From NCBI GenBank assembly GCA_021295675.1, contig JAGWBY010000046.1, positions 581 through 18,943 of the forward strand: a stretch of 18,363 nt of DNA. The letters are read 5' to 3'. The notes below the pieces were generated by a model. It was not told the origin of the DNA, made no database searches, and worked only from the letters and a program-made list of their open reading frames with translations. Positions 7,146 through 14,063 of this stretch are shown here, in pieces (position 1 is the stretch's first letter; each line of letters begins with the position of its first letter). The DNA comes from Candidatus Latescibacterota bacterium. GTDB lineage: Bacteria; Latescibacterota; UBA2968; UBA8231. The translations under genes were made by a program, and so were the position numbers.

Positions 7146-8033
7146 ATGAACAGAGAAAAGATAGCGCCCGAACTAGCCGTGGAAAAGGACGCACTCATCG
7201 GCGAAGGGGCCGTTTGGGATGCGGATGACGAGTTGTTGTACTGGGTCGATATACTCGGCCACGAGGTCTATGTGTACGATCCGGTGAGCGGCATCAACCG
7301 CACCATCCCCACGTGCCAAGCCGTGGGCACGGTGGTCAAGCGGCAAAGCGGCGGCCTCGTCGTGGCCCTGCACAACGGCTTTGCTCACATCGACTTGCGG
7401 ACGGAGCGCATGGTGCCGCTCGGCGAAGATCCAGAGTGCGCGATTCCTGCCAATCGCTTCAACGACGGCAAGTGCGACCCGGCTGGTCGGTTGTGGGCTG
7501 GGACGATGGATTTTGGGGGTGCCCGGGACCAAGGTGCGCTCTACTGCCTCGACGTAGATCACTCAGTGAGCCGGAAGGTCGAGCCGGTCAGCGTGTCCAA
7601 CGGCATCGTCTGGAGCGCCGATCAGCAGACTATGTATTTCATTGACTCTGGCTTGAACAATGTGCGCGCGTACGACTACTGCCGCGACAGCGGGGACATT
7701 AGCAACGAGCGCGTGGTAGTGGAGTACGGAGGGCCGGGGGTGTTAGACGGCATGGCCATCGACGAGAAAGACGCCTTGTGGATCGCCGTGTTCGGAGGGT
7801 GGTGCGTCTTGTGCTACGATCCTCGCTCTGGGGAGTTGCTGCGCCACTTGGAACTGCCCATGTCCAATGTGACGTCCTGCGCCTTTGGCGGCGCGGGCTT
7901 GGATCAGCTCTACATCACCTCGGCTTGTCGGGGCTTGGATGCCGAGGCGCGGCAGGCCCAGCCTTTGGCCGGTTCGCTAGTGCGAGTCAATCTGGGCGTG
8001 CGCGGCGTGTCCTCGGATGCGTTTGCCGGCTAG
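7146..8033 (+). CDS. SMP-30/gluconolactonase-like (LRE) family protein
   Basis: 295 aa, with AGGAGG at 7131-7136 nine bases before the ATG. The six-bladed propeller pattern of SMP-30/regucalcin/gluconolactonases runs throughout: 'GEGAVWDADDELLYWVDILGHEVYVYDP', 'RFNDGKCDPAGRLWAGTMDF', 'VSNGIVWSADQQTMYFIDSGLNNVRAYDY', 'LDGMAIDEKDALWIAVFGG'. The metal-site residues are present: E20 (GEGAVW), N106 (RFNDGK), N152 (VSNGI) and D201 (LDGMAID). Family members hydrolyse sugar lactones to sugar acids in the cytoplasm, and no signal peptide is seen here. Its last 4 bases overlap the convergent dioxygenase gene. Divergent from the amidohydrolase, so probably part of the same sugar-acid or lactone pathway. 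Confidence 0.92.
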   Translation: MNREKIAPELAVEKDALIGEGAVWDADDELLYWVDILGHEVYVYDPVSGINRTIPTCQAVGTVVKRQSGGLVVALHNGFAHIDLRTERMVPLGEDPECAIPANRFNDGKCDPAGRLWAGTMDFGGARDQGALYCLDVDHSVSRKVEPVSVSNGIVWSADQQTMYFIDSGLNNVRAYDYCRDSGDISNERVVVEYGGPGVLDGMAIDEKDALWIAVFGGWCVLCYDPRSGELLRHLELPMSNVTSCAFGGAGLDQLYITSACRGLDAEARQAQPLAGSLVRVNLGVRGVSSDAFAG

Positions 8034-8818
8034 ATGGCAATGGCGCGCATCTCGTCTGACCAGTCGCGCCACATGTCCTTTTGCGGCGGCTCCTGCTGGG
8101 TTTGTTCGATGTCCTGCTTGAGAAAATCGTAGAGCACGGCTTGGCGCAGTTGGCGCGAGGTGTTCGGACTAGCCATGTGGCCGAGGCGGTGGTGCCAGAA
8201 GACGATGTCGCCGGCTTGGCCGTGGGTATCGACGGGCGTGCGCTGGTTGAATTCGGTGCGCACTTTTTCGTACGCGGCTTCGTCTTGGTCGCGGAGGTAC
8301 TGCGAAGTGAAAGTTGGGTAGAAGGCGCGATGGCTTTCGGGCCAGACCATGAAGCTGCCGCCGTTGGGCGGCACGTCGTCGATGTAGCCGACTACGCCGA
8401 GGTGGAAGGGGTGGCCGTCGGTATGGCAGCCTAGGGCTTGGGGCAGATGATCGCCGTAGGGCAGGGTGCAGTAGATGCCGCGAATGCGCTCGGGCTGGAC
8501 GAGCTGGCCCTTGCCGAGCATTTGTTCGGCCATGGCCCACACCTTGGGCTCGGTGGCTAGCAGGCGCACCATCCACTCCTCGCCGCCCGGCTCGCGGAAG
8601 TTCCAGCGAAAGCCGCGGCGGTGGTTGGCACCGTCGAGGTTTTCCTCGTCTGTGCGGAACGGGCCAACCCAAGTGTCGGGGGCGTCGCGGCGGCGGCTCG
8701 GAGGGGCACCGTCCCACAGCCGGGCGCGGGCGCGCTCCATGAGTGCAGGGTCGAGCACGTCGCGTTTGATGAGGTAGCCGTTGCGCTTGAAGAAGCGCAT
8801 TTCGTCGGTCGTCAGCAT
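8030..8818 (-). CDS. Phytanoyl-CoA dioxygenase (PhyH) family Fe(II)/2-oxoglutarate oxygenase
   Basis: 262 aa from the ATG at 8818 (AGGTG 7 bases upstream; MLTTDEMRFFKRNGYLIKRDVLD is the classic PhyH N-terminus). The frame opens upstream to 8863, but that extension has no ribosome-binding site. Iron ligands are H132 and D134 in 'CHTDGHPFHLG' and H214 in 'HHRLGHMASPNTS'; R225 in 'SRQLRQAVLYDF' is placed to bind 2-oxoglutarate. 'DDVPPNGGSFMVWPESHRAFYP' is the conserved strand between them. Expected to hydroxylate a small organic substrate in the cytoplasm, substrate unknown. Such genes are abundant in Latescibacterota and Poribacteria, often beside amidohydrolases as here. Its stop overlaps the SMP-30 stop by 4 bp, tail to tail. 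Confidence 0.92.
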   Translation of the reverse strand: MLTTDEMRFFKRNGYLIKRDVLDPALMERARARLWDGAPPSRRRDAPDTWVGPFRTDEENLDGANHRRGFRWNFREPGGEEWMVRLLATEPKVWAMAEQMLGKGQLVQPERIRGIYCTLPYGDHLPQALGCHTDGHPFHLGVVGYIDDVPPNGGSFMVWPESHRAFYPTFTSQYLRDQDEAAYEKVRTEFNQRTPVDTHGQAGDIVFWHHRLGHMASPNTSRQLRQAVLYDFLKQDIEQTQQEPPQKDMWRDWSDEMRAIAI

Positions 8819-8849
8819 GTTTTCACCTTTTAGAACTGATTGAGAAGGA

Positions 8850-8864
8850 TATGCAAAGAGCATA
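8850..8864. promoter_or_regulatory. Small inverted repeat in the PhyH/AAA divergent gap
   Basis: TATGC-AAAGA-GCATA lies in the 140-bp intergenic region, about 30 bp before the dioxygenase start. It has the form of an operator half-site pair, with arms of 5 bp only. The rest of this gap shows no convincing sigma-70 promoter. Confidence 0.25.
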
Positions 8865-8958
8865 CGCTTGGAAAGCTGCGTAGGATTTAGCTTTAGGGCT
8901 GTGGCGGTCGTATCTTAGAGCGGCTTATTTTACCGAGATTTACCCCAAGGAGATCGCG

Positions 8959-10542
8959 ATGCGCTTTTTCAACACGGCTGGCCCGATCCGGTCCCAAGAC
9001 CACTACCACATCCCGCCGTTGGAGCGCTTGGAGCTGGATGGGGTGCGGACGCTCATCCAACAAAAAAAGTACTTCGTGCTGCACGCACCGCGTCAGACCG
9101 GCAAGACGTCGGCTTTGCTGGCGTTGCACGACCTGCTCAATGCCGAGGATGGCTACCGCTGCGTGTACGTCAATGTCGAAGTCGGGCAAGCGGCCCGGGA
9201 AGATACCCAGCGCGCCATGCAGGCGATCCTCAGCCAACTGGCCTTGCGCGCCCGGCAGGACCTGCAAGACGAGTTCGTCGAGGAAATCTGGTTCGACATC
9301 TTGCAGCGATCCGGTCCGGATGGGGCACTCCAGCAAGTGCTCAGCCGCTGGGCGGCAGCCGATCCGAGGCCGCTGGTGCTGCTGATCGACGAGATCGACG
9401 CGCTGGTAGGCGACACCCTTGTATCGGTGCTACGGCAGTTACGGGCCGGCTACGATTTGAGGCCGGAGAGCTTTCCGCAGAGCGTGGTGCTATGCGGGGT
9501 GCGCGATGTGCGCGACTATCGCATTCAATCAACGGCCGAGAACGCCATCATTACCGGCGGCAGCGCATTCAACATCAAGGCGAGGTCGCTACGCTTGGGG
9601 GATTTTTCGCGGGCGGAGGTATGTGCGTTACTGGGGCAGCACACCGAAGAAACGGGCCAACAGTTCACCGCCGAGGCACTGGAGACGGTCTGGGAGCAGA
9701 CGCAAGGGCAGCCGTGGTTGGTCAACGCGCTGGCTGACGAAGCCTGTTTTGCGGGCGAATTCGCCGAGGCGTGGTATCGTCCGGTCACGGCCGAGGCCAT
9801 CCATGCGGCGCAAGAACAACTCATTGTGCGGCGCGAGACGCACTTAGATCAGTTGGCCGACAAGCTGCAAGAGGAGCGGGTGCGGCGGGTGGTTGAGCCG
9901 CTGCTGAGCGGCACGGGTGGCACCGAGAAGGTGCCCGACGATGACCTCCAATACACGCGCGACCTAGGGCTTGTGCGCCGCGAGGGCTCGGTCGCCATTG
10001 CTAATCCAATCTATCGAGAAGTCATCCCTCGGGCGCTGACCTATACGACCCAAGAGATGACGATCCATCACGATCCGGCTTGGTATGTCGATGCAAATGG
10101 TAACCCCCAAGTCGCCAAGCTGCTAACGGCGTTCCAATCCTTTTTCCGCGAGCATTCGGAGCACTGGGTCGAGCGGTTCCAGTACAGGGAAGCCGGTCCG
10201 CAACTGCTGCTCCAGGCGTTTTTGCAGCGGATCGTCAACAGCGGCGGTCGGATTGAGCGGGAGTATGGCTTGGGTCGGGGTCGGACGGATTTGCTGATTG
10301 TGTGGCCGCAGGGTACGCAGACGCGCAAGGTGGTGATCGAGTGCAAAATTCTACACAAGAGTTTGGAACAGACTATCGCCGAGGGGTTGGAGCAGACGGT
10401 GGAGTATATGGATCGCTGTGCGGCGGAGTCGAGTCATCTGGTGATTTTTGACCGGCGTGCGGGTCGGCGTTGGGACGACAAGGTGTTTCACGGTCGCCGG
10501 GCGTCGGCTAATGGGGTGGCGATTGAGGTGTGGGGGGTGTAG
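8959..10542 (+). CDS. AAA-like ATPase with C-terminal PD-(D/E)XK nuclease-type domain
   Basis: 527 aa; AAGGAG precedes the ATG by 6 bases. 'MRFFNTAGPIRSQDHYHIPPLERLELDGVRTLIQQKKYFVLHAPRQTGKTSALLAL' is the hallmark start of a family of AAA-like ATPases common in uncultured phyla. Walker A is A43-x4-GKT (48-50); Walker B is 'LVLLIDEID' with D144 and E145. Residues about 215-300 are a winged-helix-like lid region. The C-terminus has 'REYGLGRGRTDLLIV...RKVVIECKI', i.e. E435, D444 and E461-x-K463, a PD-(D/E)XK core. The layout matches the AAA-ATPase/PDDEXK proteins often annotated as mobile or defence-related, whose function is unproven. The next gene begins 28 bp downstream on the same strand, so readthrough is likely. 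Confidence 0.88.
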   Translation: MRFFNTAGPIRSQDHYHIPPLERLELDGVRTLIQQKKYFVLHAPRQTGKTSALLALHDLLNAEDGYRCVYVNVEVGQAAREDTQRAMQAILSQLALRARQDLQDEFVEEIWFDILQRSGPDGALQQVLSRWAAADPRPLVLLIDEIDALVGDTLVSVLRQLRAGYDLRPESFPQSVVLCGVRDVRDYRIQSTAENAIITGGSAFNIKARSLRLGDFSRAEVCALLGQHTEETGQQFTAEALETVWEQTQGQPWLVNALADEACFAGEFAEAWYRPVTAEAIHAAQEQLIVRRETHLDQLADKLQEERVRRVVEPLLSGTGGTEKVPDDDLQYTRDLGLVRREGSVAIANPIYREVIPRALTYTTQEMTIHHDPAWYVDANGNPQVAKLLTAFQSFFREHSEHWVERFQYREAGPQLLLQAFLQRIVNSGGRIEREYGLGRGRTDLLIVWPQGTQTRKVVIECKILHKSLEQTIAEGLEQTVEYMDRCAAESSHLVIFDRRAGRRWDDKVFHGRRASANGVAIEVWGV

Positions 10543-10570
10543 GACTAACTCTCTAACAAATGTTGAAAGT

Positions 10571-13500
10571 ATGAGTATAAGCGACCTATCCTTTGAGCAC
10601 GTGCTGAGCAGCCAGTACACGGTTTTTGATGGGCTGGCTGGGATGCATGTGGAGGACATCTACCAAGACCGCCAGGGCTTTCTCTGGATCGCTACGGCCG
10701 ACGGCGGCGTCAGCCGGTTCGACAGCGCCCATTTTGATAACTTTGGCCTCAAGGACGGTTTGCCCAATCTGACGGTCATGGCCATTGCCGAAGAAGAACG
10801 TTCGGCGGGGGGCTTGCCGCGTACGACGGGCGCGGCTTTCAGGTGTACACTACCGAGCACGGCCTGCCTTCCAATGAGATTTTGGGGCTGCAAGTCCAGC
10901 CGGACAAATCAATTTTAGTGCTGACTGGTGCGGGCGTGGCTTGGTTTGCCGAGGGGCGCTGCATAAAAAGCATAACTGACATGGGCGGCCAACCGTTGGG
11001 GCGGGTGTATGACATGGCTATCGATGCGGCTGGTACCACTTGGCTAGCCACACTGGACTGGGGCATTATCAGCTTAGATGGGCGGCGCATGGATATCGGT
11101 GCCCGGGTGCTTCAAGAGCCTTGGAATTTTGCCCAAGACCCCTCTGGTCATCTGTGGATTTCCTTTCGTTACACGGGTAGCGAAGTCTTGATCGGCCGCT
11201 ACAATCCACAGAACGAGCAGTTTACACTTATTAATGTGGCCATTGGAGCCGAAGGGGGGGTGAAGAATCACGGGACGCGGCACGTGCGGGCCGACGAGAG
11301 GGGTTGGCTCTGGCTGTCTCGTCGGGGCGTGGTGGTATATGACGGGCAGGCGTGGTACCCTTTTTCCGCTTCCTTGTCGGACATTGATTTTTCAGACACG
11401 CGCCTGAGCTACGAGGACCGCGAGGGCAATATCTGGATCGGGCTTTGGGGCGGTGGGCTGATTTTTTGCGACCCGGCCAGCATCCGTCGCTACACGGAAG
11501 CCGACGGTTTGCCCGACCACGAGGTCCGCTGTTTGGGCGAAGACCATGAGGGACGAATGTGGATCGGCACGATGGACGGCATGGCCTGCATGGAAGAGGA
11601 GCAAGTCCGTCCGGTCGAGACGGGGGAAATCGTCTCGGCGATGGTAGTGGATGGCAAGGGGCAGGTCTGGAGTGGTGGGAGTGCGGGCAAGGTGTACAAG
11701 TGGGAAGGTCAAACACCGCAAGTGATCCCGGTGGCCGAAGAGACCCACCCCGGAGAAATCTCGGGGCTATGCGAAGATGGGCAAGGGCGTATCTGGGTCG
11801 GCACCTTCCGGGGTCGCTTTGGCACTCCCTTCAATGAGTGGTTAATTGACGAGTTCCGTGACCTGCTGCAAGACCAAAACGGAGTATTCTGGATCGGTTT
11901 TTACGGAAGCATACCGGCACTGTACTGTTACGAGGATGGGCATTTGCGTCCGGCGGAGATGGCCGAAGCAGAGTCCATCGCTTATGTCAACGTCTTGTGG
12001 AAGCATCAAAACACCCTGTGGGTAGGTACGGCCAAAGGGCTTTTTGCCCTTGATCTCGCGTTGCGGGAGATGCGCCACTTTACCGCCGAGCAGTTTGGGC
12101 TGTCGGCCAATGGCATCTTGGCGCTGACCGCTGATCCGCAGGGCAATATCTGGATGGGCACCAGCGGCGGCGGCGTCCTCCGCTACGACGGCCAGACCTT
12201 CCAGAGCATCCGCTTGGGGCCATCGGCTCTCGAAAACATGGTCGAAGCCGTCCTGTGCGACCGTCGTGGTCGGCTTTGGTTTGGCACGCGGGAGGGGTTG
12301 GTTGCCTATCAGCCAGGACACACGCCGCCGTGTTTGGTCATCCGCGAGGTGATGGCAGGTACCCGCTTGGCCGCGCCCGAAGCCGTATCCTGCCCCGAGA
12401 GCACCCCGGAAATCCGCGTTCACTTCCAAGGCATCAGCTTTCGCACGGGCGCGGGGCAGATGCGCTACAGCCACCGCTTGGTAGGCCACGATCCGACAGA
12501 ACAATGGAGCGAGTTTACGGCTGCCGATGCGGTCGCGTACAATGCCTTGCCAGTGGGCGAGTATTGCTTTGAGGTGCGGGCGATGGACCGTGATGGTCTG
12601 CTGTCCGAGGTGGCCAGCGTGGAGATTCAAGTCCTCCCCGACGCTAAAACCGAACGCATCCACGCCCTTGAAAAGGCCCTGCGGGCGACCGATCACGTCG
12701 TGCATAGCAAGAGTTGGGCTATGCGGCAAGTGATGGAACAGATCGTGCGGGTTGCCGAGACGGCGATGACCGTGTTAGTGCTAGGCGAGACCGGCACGGG
12801 CAAAGGCTTGCTGGCGCAGACCATCCACGAGACAAGCACTCGTCGCATGCGGCCCTTCATCCAAGTCAATTGCGGGGCGCTGCCGGTCGGATTGGTCGAA
12901 AGCGAGTTATTCGGCCACGAGAAAGGAGCCTTTACCGGCGCGGCGAGCCGTCAACTTGGGCGCTTTGAACTGGCTGATGGCGGCACGCTCTTTTTGGACG
13001 AAATCGGCGATTTGCCGCTGGAATCTCAGCGGGTGCTGCTGCACATCTTGGAGGAGAATGCCCTGACCCGCGTCGGCGGTGAGCAACCTGTGAGCGTAGA
13101 TGTGCGGGTCATCGCAGCGACCAACCGCGACTTGCGTCAGGCCATCCAAGAGGGCACGTTCCGCGAAGACCTGTTCTACCGTCTGAGCGTTTTTACCTTA
13201 GAGCTTCCGCCGCTGCGGCAGCGGCAAGAGGATATCCCGGCGTTGGCGGCTCATTTTGCCGAGCGGTATGCTCAGCACCTACAGCGGCCGGTACCGACTT
13301 TAGCCGAGGGGATGGTCGCGCACTTGCAGAGGTATGCTTGGCCGGGGAATGTGCGCGAGTTGGAGCACGTGATCCACCGGGCGGTCTTGCTGTGCAAGGA
13401 CGGTGTCATGCGGGTGGAGGATGCGTCTTTGCCGTCAGTTGCGCTGCCGGCCGGGGAGGGGGAACGCCCGCCGGCTGAACGACGAACTGGAGACGCGGAC

Positions 13501-13689
13501 GAAGCAACGCCGCCGGCCGAAGTGGTGGACGAAAAGCAGCAAATCCTAGAGGCTCTGCAAGCGACCCACTGGCGGGTTTATGGTGTGCATGGTGCGGCTG
13601 CGTTGTTGGATATGAACCCGGAACGGCTACGCTCTCGCATGCGCCACTATGGACTGCGACGACCCCAAAAGCCCGGCACGGGCAAGTAG
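10571..13689 (+). CDS. Propeller (Reg_prop/Y_Y_Y)-sigma-54 activator fusion regulator, frameshifted near its 5' end
   Basis: Two frames make one gene. Frame A starts at the ATG at 10571 (MSISDLSFEHVLSSQYTVFDGLAGMHVEDIYQDRQGFLWIATADGGVSRFD) and covers the first propeller repeats. From about 10800 the same protein continues in another frame (GGGLAAYDGRGFQVYTTEHGLPSNEI). On its own that longer frame begins at a GTG (10843) in mid-propeller with no ribosome-binding site. About a dozen W-[ILV]-[GAS] propeller repeats lead to a Y_Y_Y domain (12459-12640), then a short helical linker and a complete sigma-54 AAA+ domain: Walker A GETGTGKG (12784-12807), GAFTGA (12925-12942), Walker B LFLDEIGD (12988-13011) and 'WPGNVRELEHVIHRAVLL'. 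The C-terminal 'GVHGAAALLDMNPERLRSRMRHYGL' is a Fis/FhlA-type HTH. There is no signal peptide or membrane helix, so the sensor is cytoplasmic. It probably activates the sigma-54 promoter at 13935. Confidence 0.85.
10807..10812 (+). other. G6 homopolymer at the frameshift point of the regulator gene
   Basis: The upstream frame (…AIAEEE) must lose one base, or an equivalent number, to join the downstream frame (…GGLAAYDG). Adding one G to this six-G run joins the two frames cleanly into 'AEEERSAGGLAAYDGRGF'. The joined repeat is still about six residues shorter than its neighbours, so a larger deletion around 10795-10812 is the alternative. Confidence 0.55.
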
Positions 13690-13758
13690 GGGGCAACTCC
13701 TTACAGGCCCCAGAGCTAGCGCGAGTCTAACTCACAAGCCAGAAAGCCTTCAAGGCGC

Positions 13759-13813
13759 ATACGGAAATCGTATTAATCATACGGAAATCGTATTAATCAT
13801 ACGGAAATCGTAT
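13759..13813. promoter_or_regulatory. Three iterated palindromes: candidate upstream activating sequences
   Basis: ATACG-gaaat-CGTAT occurs at 13759-13773, 13779-13793 and 13799-13813, identical each time and separated by TAATC, giving an exact 20-bp period. Half-sites ATACG and CGTAT therefore alternate every 10 bp, all on one face of the helix. Centres lie about 155-195 bp before the start predicted from the sigma-54 promoter at 13935-13952. That is the usual place for enhancer sites bound by Fis-type HTH dimers such as the one at the end of the upstream regulator. The binding assignment is inference. Confidence 0.7.
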
Positions 13814-13882
13814 GATTCCTTGCACCGATGGCGAGGCGGCGCATCCTATAAAGCGCTGTCCCATAATTTTAAGTATCATGTT

Positions 13883-13895
13883 TTTCAATCCGTTA
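13883..13895 (+). promoter_or_regulatory. IHF-like bending site
   Basis: TTTCAATCCGTTA matches the IHF consensus WATCAA-N4-TTR at all but one position. It lies in an AT-rich stretch between the palindromes and the sigma-54 promoter, where IHF typically bends DNA to bring an activator to the polymerase. One-mismatch hits are not rare in AT-rich DNA. Confidence 0.3.
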
Positions 13896-13934
13896 GGTTC
13901 ATCCTAAAGGATTTTTTTGTGCATGGCCTGCTTG

Positions 13935-13952
13935 TTGGCACGAAACTTGCAA
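13935..13952 (+). promoter_or_regulatory. Sigma-54 (RpoN) promoter
   Basis: TTGGCACGAAACTTGCAA matches the -24/-12 consensus TGGCAC-N5-TTGCW without mismatch. The invariant GG (13937-13938) and GC (13949-13950) are exactly 10 bases apart. Transcription should start near 13961-13963, leaving a leader of about 100 bases before the ATG at 14064. It is the only full match I found in the window, and it lies in non-coding DNA just after the sigma-54 activator gene. Confidence 0.85.
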
Positions 13953-14063
13953 ATATCGTCGTGGAAGGCAAAAGCTCCTCTAATCTGAGACGAACTATTA
14001 TGGATGCCCTGCTCAATGATTTTGGATCGGCTAACACTCCATCTCTGACTCTGGAGGTGCATT

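Noticed and set aside
13759..13813. CRISPR array or iteron-type replication origin
   Set aside because: Repeats are 15-20 bp with identical 5-bp spacers, so not CRISPR. No replication initiator gene is near, and an enhancer role fits the flanking sigma-54 elements.
13820..13852. TTGCAC and TATAAA as a possible sigma-70 promoter upstream of the FG-GAP gene
   Set aside because: The spacer is 21 bases, too long for a normal sigma-70 promoter, and the sigma-54 site downstream explains the operon better.
13901..13918. ATCC-TAAA-GGAT followed by T7, resembling an intrinsic terminator after the regulator gene
   Set aside because: The stem is only 4 bp and AT-rich, and it overlaps another weak inverted repeat (TTAGG/CCTAA). 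Too weak to call, though it could reduce readthrough.
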